A stretch of DNA of 64,000 nt, taken from the NCBI GenBank assembly GCA_013399875.1, contig VXAZ01018984.1, forward strand, positions 3,602,935-3,666,934, written 5' to 3'. The stretch comes from Gymnorhina tibicen (Eukaryota > Chordata > Aves > Passeriformes > Artamidae). The translations under genes were made by a program, and so were the position numbers. Numbering within the stretch: position 1 is the first letter of the stretch; each line of letters opens with the position of its first letter. Below are positions 51,893-64,000 of this stretch, one piece after another. The notes beneath the pieces were generated by a model. That model ran no database searches and was not told the DNA's origin. It was given only the letters and a program-made list of their open reading frames with translations.

Positions 51893-52400
51893 ATTGGAAG
51901 TTATCTTTTAAAGATCATCCAGTCCAATCCCCCTGCAATGAGTGAGGACATCTTCAACCAGATCAGGTTGCTCACACCCCCATCCAGCAGGCACAGGGCA
52001 TCTATCACCTCTAGGCAATCTGTTTCAGTATCTCAACTACCCTCATAATTTAAAAAAATCCCAACCTTCTTCCTTGTATCTGCTCTAAATTGACCCTCCT
52101 TCAGCTTAAAACTATTACCCCTGGTCCTGTTGCTACAGCCCCTACTATAAAGCATCCCCGTCTTTCTTAGAAGTTCCTTTTCAGTACTGGAAGGCTCTTC
52201 CCTTGGAGCCTTCTTTCTCTGGGCTGAAGTACAAGTAACTCAGCCTTTCCTCACAGGATAGGTGCTCCATCCCTCTGATCATCTCTTTTTGGCCCTTCTC
52301 TGGGCCTGCTCTGACAGGTCCATGTCTGTCATGTACTGAGGACTCCAGAGCTGGATGCAGTACTCCAGGTGAAGTCCCATCAGGGAGGAATAGGCTTGCT
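51893..52400 (-). mobile_element. CR1 LINE fragment, longest copy, lacking the 3' terminal repeats
   Basis: GATTGGAAG, then AAAGATCATCCAGTCCAATC, CCCCCTGCAATG, CAGATCAGGTTGCTCACACC, the ACCCTCATAATTT segment, TTAAAACTATTACCCCTGGT and CCTGTTGCTACAGCCC, and later CTCTGGGCTGAAGTACAAG, CTCTGATCATCTCTTTTTGG and GAGCTGGATGCAGTACTCCAGG. All follow the reverse complement of CR1 ORF2 and 3' end in order. At about 508 bp it reaches furthest 5' into ORF2. The terminal ATTCTRTG repeats and the AACCCAAACC block are missing or decayed, which is unusual because CR1 copies normally keep the 3' end and lose the 5' end. Confidence 0.95.
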
Positions 52401-54015
52401 ACTTAAACTGATGTGTGTTTGCAGATGATTAAAATTAGATCACTGAGCAGCGCAAAGTTTCTTTGCAATATTTCCAGGTGTGAGGTCAGAGGTCAAATTC
52501 ATTTTAGTAATCGCTATTACACTGGATTTTGTTGCTGGCAGTCAAATCCTGGCAGAAGATTTAGAATATATTAAATGTGGTTCTCTCTTTTATACTCAAT
52601 ACCCAGTAATGATCATTGTAACATACAATGGGCTATTGTTTGATTTGTGTGCTCTAGGGTCCCTAGAGAGTAACTTTATGCATAATATTTTATGTTATTT
52701 TAAAAACTGCCCCTATTTCCTTCACCCTGTTAGTTAAAGAAGCATCTACCTTCACCAGCATCTACCTTCATGCTGTTTCCATGACCCTACCAAGTTCTGC
52801 TTGATTACATCTTTTTAATTTTCAGGGAAAACCTTAACAGTGAGACCTAAAGGTGGCCTACAAGCCCACAAAATCAAAATAAACCAGTTCAGAGTCTGAA
52901 GATTTCACTGAAGGCTTTTGAATACTTCAGTACCAACAATATTGCTTCCCATGTGATAGTTTGAGCTTCATGCTCTGTTGACCGCCACACATGTAACCTC
53001 AACTAACAATTGCCACATCTGCCCAAAAAAAGCCAAAACCAAGCAGATATTCTTGTCTTTATTTTCTCAAAACTCTCAAAAGAAAAGCACAGAATTGCAC
53101 TACAGGTTTGTTAGATTGAGGACCCTATATATCACCTTCAAAACACTTTATGAAAGGGTGTATGGATCATTGCTGTTAGTACAACCATAGGGGTATTTTT
53201 TGACAGTGTTGTGTCATGGAAGACATCCATCAGACTCTCTTCACACATCTTGGCACATAAAAAATTAATTTTAAGTACAACAGCAAATCAAGCATTCATA
53301 ATGCCACAAAAACATTTATATACACGCTGATGACTGAAATCGAACATAAAATTAACGCAGTCATTTAAGTGGTATTATGATTCACAATTAAGCTATGCAG
53401 ATCTTTTTCAGGAACATCTCAGAGAGAAGTTTTTGTTTCAAGAAAACCAGCATTAAAATGTAATTTTCTTTTTGACTTGCCCTTTAAGTTCCTGTTTAAA
53501 GAGTTGGAGTCAATTTTTAAACACTATCTCTGCATTTTCGGTGGTGAATCACGTATGCAGTGTTCATACTGGATTGAACTACACATGAAGTAGTGAAGTT
53601 AAAAATTATGAAAACACACAAACAACAGTAACCACTTATGTTCAGAGAAAAAACTGCTTTGAGAATACAGGGACAGGAACACTTGGATACCATTTTAGGT
53701 CATTACTTCACCTGGTTCTGATGTGCAACCAAGAAAAACCATCACGTCCACTCTATGAAGCACGCGGTAATTAATTCCCCCCTGCCTTCTCTTGTGTGCT
53801 CTATTTCAATCCTAAAAGCCTATAAATCAAGAAAATCCTCCCATTCATCGCTGCTTTCACACAGTGTTGGCAGGCCAGAATGGAGGGCACTGACACCTGC
53901 TCCAAGGAAAGCAGCCCCACTAGCTGGATGCCTAACTGGAGTTAGGCTTTTAAACAAAGGCAGTAAGGAAGCACATCAGAAACTCTCTGTAACCCTAGTG
54001 AAAGAAGGCCCTGCC
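52401..54015. other. non-coding unique sequence
   Basis: No gene is seen. A 16-bp tandem duplication lies at 52741-52772. Open frames stay under about 105 codons. The frame at 53755-54072 (plus) runs into the CR1 tail at 54016 and is not called. Confidence 0.65.
52741..52772 (+). repeat. 16-bp tandem duplication
   Basis: AGCATCTACCTTCACC is followed directly by AGCATCTACCTTCATG, with the first 14 bases identical. This is a recent-looking slippage duplication of a single unit. Confidence 0.85.
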
Positions 54016-54053
54016 TCCAAAGGTCCCTTCAGCCCAAACCATTGTATTACTCT
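54016..54053 (+). mobile_element. CR1 LINE 3'-terminal scrap, plus strand
   Basis: CCAAAGGTCCCTTCAGCCCA continues as AACCATTGTATTACTCT. This corresponds to the CR1 terminus (GGTCCCTTCCAACCCAAACC, then ATTCTATGATTCT). About 38 bp match; anything upstream has decayed or been cut off. Confidence 0.6.
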
Positions 54054-56748
54054 ACCTGCTGCACTGGTCTAGATAAACCAGCTCGGGATAGTAACCATGC
54101 TAACACAAAGCTACACACTCCATAAATTACTCCAGAGCCTGCTGTATAAACATTACCTTCAGCCATGATTTCATATCTGCTAGGAACAGAACATCTTATC
54201 AGGGTGCTATTATACATTTACAGTATTTTCAAAGCATCTGCAGTTTTACAGTGGGTTCACATGAGAAATGGGGTTTTTTTTCCCCAGAATAGGACTAATA
54301 TGTACATCCAACATCACTTTTTAAAACAGATAAAATCCCAGCATTTTCAATGCAACCAGAACTTGATCATCATATTGAACATCTAGAAAAGAGCTCATAA
54401 AACACATACTGGACAGAAAATGGTGAATCAGGAAAGAGAACTTTAAAGACAAAGAAACAATTTCTATCCCCCAAAACCAGTCAAACTTCCAGAGTATGGG
54501 AGGACACAACAAGAGAAACATTGGTGATTACTTATCTTGTTCTTACTTTTCTTCTCCAAATATTTAGCTAATGGCCACTGAGGACAAAAGCCTTTTCTAG
54601 ATGGACTTTTCCTGTGAGACTGCTGGCTGCTCTTATATTCTTACTCTTCTTTAAAGCGATTAAAAACTGTAAGGCTTAGCAACTCTGATTTTTATAAAAC
54701 TAATCCAGAGCTATTCAACATCCAATAGCTCGAGAACGCCTATTTAATAATTGCATCTCCTCAAACTCCTCACTGGTGAATTGCTCCTATTAATTCTGCC
54801 AGGAATTTGAACGTACTAAGAATGCGCAAGTACTGCACTGGGTCTGCAATGTGCCCTCTCTTCCTGCCAACCTTCAGTCTGCATCCACTGCAGGAAGGAT
54901 ACCAAGTGCTGTCCGTGAGGCTGTGGATGAACGATGAGTTTGAATGACCTCTGGATAACCTCACTCTTCTGGACAGTCTTCCACTGTGCAGTTCTGCCTT
55001 TGTGCTTTCACTCGCCCGCCACTCTCCATCCCAACACACAATAGTTGGGAGAGAGGGAACACCACATTAATGTCGTACTCACTGCCTTGCACTGATAACC
55101 CTGTACACATCTTTGGCTTCTTTCACTCCCTTTTAGGGCTGGGAAATGACTGCCCAAGAGCTTAAAGCTGCTAACCTAATGCCTGTACAGCAGTTGGCAC
55201 ATTGTAGCCTTGAGCCAACTCCACCTAAATCCTCATGCAGGGAGCAGGGATGCAGTAGCTGATGTTGCCAGCACTGTGGGTGCTCCTCTCTACAAGAGCA
55301 ACACTCCTCACCCACGGTGCTCCCTGTTCTTTCCAATACACACCACAGCAGAGGAAAGGTGAGCAGAGGAAAAGCTGGCAGTGCTACATGGTATATTCAG
55401 GTTTCTGCTCCTGTTGACAAATTGTGAGAAGGAAAGGCACTTTTGATAAGGACAGCCCACAAAGAAGTAGGCACAGAAGCACAGCACACTGACAAGCCTT
55501 GAAGAGGAAGCAGGCAAAACCTTTCGCCCTGTGGTCACAAAATACTTCCCACCACTTTATATAACATGGGTTTGCATGCCATGCCCATTAGCAGAGCTGA
55601 ATTTACTGCTGTCTCAGTCTCTTTTCCACCTTTCCGCTGGCACCATTCCGGGTGTTTTTTGTTATTGATTTGGCATTTCCATTTATTCTTCTGCAGGCTA
55701 TTCAAATTATTTTAATACAGCTCACATAAGAATCACACTGGAAAACTACTCAAAGGTTCACAAGATATTTGCCTGACATTCTACTCCCATATTCCACAGC
55801 AACAGTCCTGGATATTCTCCATAAGGTTCGAAGAGGAGCCTGCCAAACACTGAACTAGCCTGGCTGGCAGGTGGTTCTGAGCTATTTTTTCCACCAGGAA
55901 CTCAAAAAATACAGAAGACACAAATATTTCATGGGTTATATTCACAGGTCATGCCTGACACAGGAAAGCATTAAGCTTGTAAATTAAGCTCACTCGTTTT
56001 CAGTAAGCTCAGACTGACATGTGGCAGAATAAAAGCATTTGGTCCAGCAGCATTCCAAAGCAAAACTAAACAACTGCAGACACCAGGCGCTGGAATTCTT
56101 TAGATAAATTTCATTTTCACTTTTTAAATATGCAAACAGCTTGATTTTTGCTGGGTCAGTTCAAGCTACTGGGAGAGTACAAACACCAATATAGCACAAG
56201 GTATGTCTGTGTCTTTACAAGCATTAGAAAGACAGCGAATCTTCACTTTCCAAATATATATATAAAAAAATTTTTAAGACTATCTGTCCCAAATGTCTAA
56301 GACCCATGTTATATGATCTCAAAATTCCAATATACCATTAGGGAATAATCTTGGTGGGAGGGCTGTGCGTTTTTGAACCCTCACCCTTTCACATACTCAA
56401 GCTTCATTTTTCCCAGTAATATAAACAAAAAGCCTGCATTTTATTAAAAGAACGCTCATACTTCCTCACAGGTATGTGATACCTAGCCCAGGACATTAAA
56501 TAAACCCAAATACTGCAAGAGCTGACAATGCTATATTTCAATATAATTTAATTAAAATATTAATCTTAGGGGCTGTAGGAATAACTAAAGACAAACCAAG
56601 GATGGAGGGAGAAGGGATATGAATCAGAATAAGAACCAATAGCATAAATCCACATAATGTTATCTGAGTTTAAAGGGGAGTGAAAACACTCTGCAAAACA
56701 ATATCCTGACTAGACAAAAAAGAAAATCCATATAAAGGAAAAAAAAGT

Positions 56749-56772
56749 TAACAACAACAACAAAAAAAAACA
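56749..56772 (+). repeat. AAC trinucleotide / A-rich repeat
   Basis: AACAACAACAACAAAAAAAAACAA: a short microsatellite with a degenerate A-rich end. Confidence 0.8.
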
Positions 56773-59700
56773 AAGGCAAGAAAAATCCCTTTATGGGCAT
56801 TTCCAGTGAAGTTTATTGAAATAAAAGGCCAGCAAGTGGTTCCATTGCAAAGTCTGTAAATCAAAGTGAAGATCTCAGCACTTTCTGGAAAAAATCCAGC
56901 CCCCTTGAAAAATAGAGAAGGTGAGCAGCTGAAGTGTTGAGTATTAGAGGTCACTTCTGAACAACCTTTGTTTGCATGTAGCTGATCACATGACAAACAG
57001 CTTTTGGAAACAGGCTCAGGCAACAGTCCTCCAAGGGGAAATATGTTGCACATTACATCACCATCATCAGTAACAGGTAATAAATTTTTACATTTATCAT
57101 ATGCAGCAAATTTAACATGAACAGGGTTATTCTATTAGGCAAAGGAGCAGAACACAAGTTTCTCAGAGAAAATCGTGCTCTGAGTTCCTCTGATTTCTCT
57201 TTGTGCACTTAGCACTTACACAGTGATGAACATAAGAGAAACCAACACAATGTTCCAAAAAAACATGTGACTGTAGTAGCAAGATACCAAGCCAAGACAC
57301 TACAAAATAGGAAGATCCTCAAATGTTTTTTTCAAGCACTTAAAAAAACCCCAAAATTCCTTTATCCCAGGTACTTTGCTTCTCTGCATAGATGTATCAA
57401 AGCCTCTCGCATGATTTCTAATAAAATTACTAACTCAGCTTTTCAAAATGCCCATCACCCACAGCACTAACCTTACTTTTTTGTTAAACAAAATATCCCA
57501 AGTTTTTTCCTTACTTGTTCTTTTCTGTGATGAATATTGATAGGTACTTTTGTTCTCTAAATGCTACTTTTCCTGACCATTTTTTAAAGTTTTTTGACAG
57601 CTAATCCAACAACTTCACTAATTACATGGTAATTTTTGGATGTGGTTTCTAATTTCACAAAGTAGATACAAGTTCTACAGTTACAAAGCTTCTGCTTTTA
57701 TCAACAGAAATTGCTGAACATAAAATATAATCGAAGTGTCTGCCTTAACAAGCAATATTAGCTGGAGAGAGCCCACACAGAGAGCACAAGCCCCAAATTT
57801 CAAACCGCATTTGCTACACACGTTTACAGGACTGCATGCCTAGCTCCTACACGTACAAAGCTTTAAATACATGCTAAAGGGTCGTATTATAAGCCTGAAC
57901 ACACCTACAGATGTTTTTTGTGGAGCTGTAACCTCAGAACAAGACCTTAAAGTCCTTAATTTCTGTTAAATATATTTAACTAATTTTGCCTATTAATGTT
58001 ACGTCAGCTGGGAGGAAAATTCTCAAGCAGCTCTCTCCCTATGATATCTCTGAGTTCTTTTGACACATTTTACATGGTGTTTCTGAAAACCTGGTGTTTG
58101 CACTGATTACCTACCCTAAAATCTAAATTGGGAAGAACAAGGCTGGAGGAGGAGGTGACTTAGATGTGCACTGAACTCTGAAAGCACCCTGAACGGAGCC
58201 CTTGGTGCATGCTTGAAACATGCATGCAACACACAGCAACATCGATAGCTGCAGCACGAAGACAAAGACATCTTGGTGAGCTGGGGGACAAATGATCAAG
58301 TCACACTGCTTGTAGACAGCAGTATCACTGTGTTCCAAAATTAGCACTACACATACTATTAAACGCAAAATGGCCAAGACTGGGGATCATCACCAGTCGG
58401 CTTCTCAAGAACAATCTTTCTACTTATACAGCAGTTTTAATAATGTTAATGGTGAGAGGAACTGAGCTGCCATGACTACCTGCTAATTGCATTAACATGT
58501 ACAAAACACCATAAAAATTTCATGCAACGTCTGTTTAGCAACCATTCATCATGGACATTTTGACAAAACCCTTTATTTGCACCGTTCCATCAACTACCAT
58601 AAATCGTATATACTTTGCTGTTGCCAGTCTCTTTCATTATCTACAACTAGCAGGTTATCTGTGTGCTCCTCAATACAGAAATTAAGGCAAAATAACATTA
58701 ATTAAAAAAAAAAAAAAGTCATATGGTTTCAGGCTTCATTATAAATTCAAAAGTCACCCAGAGCCATTCATAAGCAAAAGGCTCAGCGGTCACAGCTCTT
58801 AAAGCCCACACATTAAGCCAAGATGAAGGCTGTCTCGCTAACCAGAATTACCTTAGGACAACAGGCCTTAAAAGCCATAAGAACTTAAAAATATCATAGT
58901 AGTAATAAAGAGAGGTTATTAAGTTCTACATAAATGTTTTGCTTCCACTGGATGCCCACAAGTCAAGGATGGGAGCATCCAGACTGTGACTCCTCAGGCC
59001 ACAAATCATTGTTTATGTCCAGTGTATGTCTCCTCCCCTTGGGAAGCCCTTTAGATTCCAACAGAACACAAATTCTCTCAGTGGACAAGTAGGCCCTGCT
59101 TTCTGCTACTCATCTCACCTCAAAGCAGTCAAACAGATTTAACTGACACCTGTTTAATTTTTTTCAGCAGCTTTACCAAGGATGAAAGTGCCACCAGAGC
59201 ATTCATTCAATCATCCTTAACGTTACCTACGTGCCACTTCTGCTCACCAGCCCGTGCCTACTACGTGTTTCCATCCACCATCTACAAGTAAGAGCTCTAT
59301 CTCCTTACAAAAACATTTCAGTGGCTTGGAGCTACACCTTATTGGTGTAACAGTTACAAGTTTTGACAATAATTCTATTGAGATTACATGAGAAATCTGA
59401 AAAAAATTCCTCACCTCCCAAAGGTACACCAAAACCATCCTAAAGAAATTACTGGAAACAAAATTACTTATTAGGTAAGAAATATGCATTGAAATTATTA
59501 GCAGACTTAAGATAGTTAAAGCTACAAGGTATTTTTTAAAAGACTGTTTGCTTTTCATCACTATTCTCACTATTTTCCTGTCCAAGGATAACGAGACATA
59601 TGTCAAAAAAAATCTGTGAGGACTCCCCACAATCTTCTTCAGTCATCTCAAAGAGAAACAAACAACCTTTCCTCTCCCCCCACAGCAAATCAAAGAGTTG

Positions 59701-59970
59701 AAAACATTAGTTGCAAAAATTGGTCCAAAATTGTGCATTTTGCAGTAGTGAAACAGATTTTACCATTTTAAATAGTGCTCAGAACACTGCATGTGTGGGG
59801 TCTTTTTAAAAATTATTTTGCTATGTTAACACTTCCTCTGAAACCACATTCCGAATGTGCTCCATCTGATAACTGTGCCATGCAGAAATTATACACTTGG
59901 AAAACTCATAAGATGACAGCATTATGTTAATGTGTACTAAAAATTACTAGAAGTTGTAACATTAATGTTC

Positions 59971-60015
59971 CCTGCCTCCCCCCCTCCAAAAAAAAAAAAG
60001 TTTAAAAAAAAAAAA
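59971..60015 (+). repeat. C-rich then paired A runs
   Basis: A C-rich stretch (CCTGCCTCCCCCCCTCC) is followed by a 12-base A run, GTTT and a second 12-base A run. It is low complexity; the A runs could be a degraded retroposon tail but no body is recognisable. Confidence 0.7.
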
Positions 60016-60647
60016 TCAGCATGCACTTCGGCATTAAGCATCTTTTGGCATTTGGCATTTTTTTTTGCCAAGAAGTATGATTTAATAAAATAATACATTG
60101 TTGACTCACCACAGCATGTGCTATGTCTCATCTATAGGAAATAGTTCAAAGGCATCAACTTCATGCATGGGTTGCCATAGCTGATATTTGAGTCTGGCCT
60201 GCTGTTGGTACAGGTTCCTAATACTAGCCCTAAGCACAAAAAAAAAAAGAGAAAGAAATATTTGGGGTTTATTTTTCAAGTCTGATTGACACAGAAATTT
60301 TCAGAAAACTAAACTAACCTGGAATATCAACATCTGCACATCATATAACAACGACTTTCGATTTTCCTCTGATAATACCATAATGCATCCAGTTCAGGCA
60401 GTATCTGTACCACAAATTTCCTTTCTTCCATGCAAAGAAGAAAGGCTGGAGACAGAAAATAATGTAGAACGAAGTGCTGTTTAAATGGGAGAAGTGTGTC
60501 ACAGTTATTCCCCCACCAGCAAAAACGAAAAAAAAAATAAAAATCAAGGCCTTAGTGCTCAAGAGCACATGTTCAAGACTGTTCAAACTGAAACAGATGG
60601 CACTAAAAAACTATCATAAAACTGTTCTAAAATAATTATTTTTGTTT

Positions 60648-60667
60648 CTATACTATCTATCTATCTT
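60648..60667 (+). repeat. CTAT tetranucleotide microsatellite
   Basis: CTATACTATCTATCTATCTT: about four to five units of CTAT, one interrupted. A candidate length-variable marker. Confidence 0.8.
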
Positions 60668-61689
60668 TCTCAGGCCAGATCTCCACATTTTTCTTTGGAA
60701 TAAGGAAGAGCAGAAACTTGACCTATAACAAGTTGAGATATGTATTCAGTCACCTGTCACCGATACCTGGGGATGGAAATTAAATTTGACTCGTGACATG
60801 ACTAACAGCTTCAAAAACTGTGTGATATGGATACATATAGGCATCAGGAAAGGCCTGTGAATTACTGCTGTTTATCAAATTAGCACCCTCTTAAAAACAA
60901 ACAACAAAGCATGTGACAAAAGAAGTTCAACTGACAAAGCATATGCAGTCAAGAAACTTACAGACAACCTCAAGAACTGTAGGAAAAAGCAAATGCTGTG
61001 GTATTAAGACAGTGAATAAGAGAAGGAACAATCAAACATGGTGTTCTGGTATCTAACCACTGAACAAAATTAAGTCATTACTATTAAATGTAAGGTTTGA
61101 GCAACATTTTCTTACCCCTGTAATCCTAACATGCTTTCAAGTATCTCAGAAGAGAACTGAAACTTTGTACTAAGAACAGAAAATGAAAATATCCTCAGGA
61201 GAAAACAACTACTTAACAAAAAAGGGCCCAACTCAGGTTCCTGAAATCCCACCCTCAAACTGAAGTTCCTAATTTGCTGGGTTATTGACCTCTTAGTGTA
61301 GAATCCTGGTGAAGCAGCTATTAACTTGGCTGGAAGGCTCTTCTGGACCTCCAACTTTTACTGTTTCTTACAATGCAAAAGGCTCACAGAAGTCCTGAGA
61401 GATTGTAACACACCTCAAGATTTGTGTTAGATCGGGTCCTGACACACCCCAAATTTCCCATGTCACTGCTGTGACGTGAGTGAGGGGCTGCACTCATAGG
61501 GTCATCAACATAATCTTGTTCTTAGACAGGAGAAAAACCCAAAACCTGCCTAAAAACACAACAGTTGCTCTTCCTTTTCCTTGCTGTAACAAGACACTGT
61601 CCCATGCTCCAGGCATAGTCAGGAAGATCCTAGGGTACACAAAAGCTCGTGAATTCACATCCCTTCTGCAGGAATGAAACTGAGAACAT

Positions 61690-61706
61690 ACCACCACCAC
61701 CACCAC
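61690..61706 (+). repeat. ACC trinucleotide microsatellite
   Basis: ACC repeated five times, then AC. Its complement is a GGT run giving poly-valine in one minus-strand frame. Confidence 0.85.
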
Positions 61707-62083
61707 TAGTGAGTCATATACCAAATCTTTGACCAAAATCTCACTGTAGAAAAAACAAATAAGACTGGAAAGTACTGGAACTTGAACTTCCTGTCCTTCT
61801 CTTCTAACAACTAGCCAAGACCGATTCTAGAGCTGGCTAACAAAGCTACGGCTATCAGGCTGAAACACAGAATAGCAGCTCAAGGACAGCTGTGTAACTT
61901 TCATAAACAGTGGACAGCGGACAAGGAAATTCCATCCCCTCCCCTGTACTGCTTTTGATCTCTACTTTAATCACTGGTGGCCCTTTTATGAAGGTTCATT
62001 TTACTGGCAAGTAGCCTTCAAAACAGTAAGTGTGCAAGAATCATAGAAAAGGGTAGCGGAATATAAACACTGAAAGCCAAAAT

Positions 62084-62096
62084 TTATATATATATA
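62084..62096. repeat. short TA dinucleotide run
   Basis: TATATATATATAT within AATTTATATATATATATTCA. A short AT microsatellite. Confidence 0.8.
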
Positions 62097-64000
62097 TTCA
62101 GTATTGTAGTCCAGTGAAGACTCTCTCCTTACTCCTGATGACATAACAGAGCAGAAACTTTGGTGATTCTGCAATCACTAGGCTTTTAGGACATAATTTC
62201 TAGCAGTGCTATGATAAGCTCAAAACTTAGTCAGTGGAAAGGGAGGGGCTATGGGTATAGAATGCTTACCATAAAACAAATAAAAATTTACTTTGATTTC
62301 CCCATTTATCAACAAGCTGGTGATATTTTCTGTAGTTTGGCATTGTCCAAGGAACTGGGTAGCATCTACTGAACAACAGTTTAAGAGATTACCAGTTTTA
62401 AAGCTGGAGACCTTTCCCTAAATGCAGCTTTTCTCTCTTCCAAGTCTTAAGAAAATTACGATGTTGTCTGCAAAAGCAATGCTAAAACCATCCTCCTTTG
62501 GGCCTGCTTTAGCCCAAATTGGACGAGTTTTGCAATGAACTGCAAACTACAAGTGAACTTTATGACCTTCTCCAATACCATGGCAGTGAAATTTTGATAA
62601 CTCTCTTTGCTTTCACAAGGCAGATCTGGTACTGTAACACTGTTTGAAGGTGTATTGATCCAGTACTGTGAAATCGCTAAAAAACAGCTGCAAACATGCC
62701 AGCCACTGACAGTAGCGAAAAAAAAAAACCCCAAACCTACGAGAAAACACTCATCCCTGTGGTCTGCTCATAGAAATGTGTGTGTGCACTGAAGGGGCTT
62801 TTTAACAATGAGAAGGACATTTTCCAAGCAGGCAGACAGACAGCTGAAGGTAACTTATTTTTCATGGTAAGTGATTTCTGTCCTTATCCTATTTAGGAAC
62901 ATCCTTGTAATCCTAATACTCCTCAACAAAACCATGATTACAAAAGGACCCTGACAAATTATGCATACTCTGAAACAGCAGGAGAGAGCTATGAGCAAGA
63001 GTGCAGTTTATTGAGAGTCAGGGAAAAAGAATATTGTTTAATGGCTGAGGTCAAATCACCTTTGTCATTCACATCTGCATCCCTGTAAGACAAAGTCATT
63101 AGCTGAGCCAACTGAAAAGGTATTTCTATTCCACCTTTCCTAGCAGGAAGAGACCACACAGCCAGAGGACCACAGAAGAAAATATTCCTCCAGCGTTCCT
63201 GACCAGTGATTACACAGCAATGTACTGAAAGAAGGTTAAAATAGCAGAGGTTTGGTGCACCCCATTTTCCCCAAGGCATGGGGACTGAAGATAGGTTACA
63301 CGTGAGCAAAGACAAACAGCCCTGTGCAGTACCTACACCAGCCTGCTCTACCTCAACCCTTCTCTTTTTCTGAAGCTGGGCTTGCAGGACAACCTCTGCG
63401 TCCTCCACCAAGCTGATTTCAGACTCCTCTGATCACTTACAATACACTCATTTGCGTTTTCCTCCTAATAAATTTCTGCTCCATGCCATAATTTCCCTCA
63501 AAATTTGTATTTTCACACAGTATCCCATAGTTTGTCCCTATAGAAGCCTCCGGCAAAACTTACAGTGAACATATCAGAGGAGGGGAAGGTTGCACTGAGG
63601 ATATCATGAAGCTATGCAGCAAAAGGAACTCATGTAAACAAGCTTACAATCCCCCAGCACACGGATGGTGTGAAACATGCCCATCATGGCTCACTGGGAG
63701 CACTGCCTGCTTATTAAACAATGCTGTAACACTTAATTATCCAAGGCAAACTTCTATCATTTCTAATAATGTCTCTCTGCTGTAAAAAAACAAAACCAAC
63801 ATTTCTTCCTGTAGCAGTAGCTTTTTGTGCCACAGGATTTCTCTGCAAAGCAACATTGATTCCACTGCAGCATCTACAGATTGTTAATTCTCTTTTGCAA
63901 AATAACCGGCCTGTAGCTTGCTGTAAACACTTCTCCTGAAAGCTCTTGTGGTTCTGTAAAACCCAGTGGGCTGAGTTGTTCACTTGCATCCAAGTAATGT

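Larger units (their letters stand above)
54054..64000. other. non-coding unique sequence with simple repeats
   Basis: About 10 kb without a recognisable gene or transposon. It contains an AAC-type repeat (56749-56772), A runs (58704-58717; 59988-59999; 60004-60015; 60238-60248), a CTAT repeat (60648-60667), an ACC repeat (61690-61706) and a TA run (62084-62096). A CRE-like TTACGTCA lies at 57999-58006. Open frames of 128 codons (59244-59630, minus) and 140 codons (62989-63411, minus) are discussed elsewhere and are not called as genes. Confidence 0.65.

Noticed and set aside
54770..55039. 89-codon minus-strand frame with several CpGs as an exon
   Set aside because: No clear acceptor or donor and no recognised peptide. 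The CpG increase is weaker than at 2.5 and 43.5 kb.
57999..58006. TTACGTCA as a functional CRE
   Set aside because: A single eight-base motif with no promoter or clustered sites nearby; expected by chance at this frequency.
59244..59630. 128-codon minus-strand frame with hydrophobic stretches as a membrane protein
   Set aside because: The hydrophobic residues follow from T-rich codons. There is no recognisable family and no gene context.
62035..62055. AATCATAGAAAAGGGT as a CR1 terminal scrap
   Set aside because: Only the AATCATAGAA part matches and nothing of the TTCCAACC block follows.

Overview
This window reads as vertebrate nuclear DNA, most likely from a bird, and it is almost entirely non-coding. 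The evidence is at least seven recognisable CR1 LINE fragments, plus two weaker ones. They carry the avian CR1 3' tail (ATTCTRTG repeats next to the GGTTGGAA / TTCCAACC motif), and two keep the C-terminus of the CR1 ORF2 protein in decayed form. No mammalian Alu or L1 was recognised. The base composition is AT-rich, CpG is sparse, and open frames are short. No bacterial-type operon, RNA gene or CRISPR array was found.

Layout. 1-7.3 kb is unique AT-rich sequence with a paired AP-1 motif (about 1.15 kb), a poly-T/poly-A hairpin (about 2.04 kb) and an unusual CpG-enriched patch (2.52-2.84 kb). 7.3-25.8 kb holds six minus-strand CR1 remnants at about 7.3, 14.6, 20.1, 22.4, 24.8 and 25.6 kb, separated by unique sequence with small inverted and tandem repeats. 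25.8-46.9 kb is a 21 kb stretch with no recognised transposon. It has a pyrimidine tract at 38.6 kb, an X-box-like motif at 40.97 kb, a second CpG-enriched patch at 43.5-43.8 kb and a 20-bp perfect palindrome at 45.28 kb. 46.9-54.1 kb contains the two longest CR1 copies in opposite orientation (46.9 kb plus, 51.9 kb minus) and a short plus-strand CR1 tail at 54.0 kb. 54-64 kb is unique AT-rich sequence with simple repeats.

No protein-coding gene can be supported from the sequence alone. The longest open frames (about 130-156 codons) are about what chance would give in 64 kb of AT-rich DNA, and several overlap on opposite strands. The window is best read as intergenic DNA or the inside of a very long intron. 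Seven of the nine CR1 pieces are on the minus strand, which would fit an intron of a plus-strand gene, but the count is too small to argue from. The best leads for something undescribed are the two CpG-enriched patches, a few possible terminal-exon-like stretches (5.7, 31.0 and 63.2 kb, both strands) and the inverted CR1 pair. I see no clear novel biological system here.
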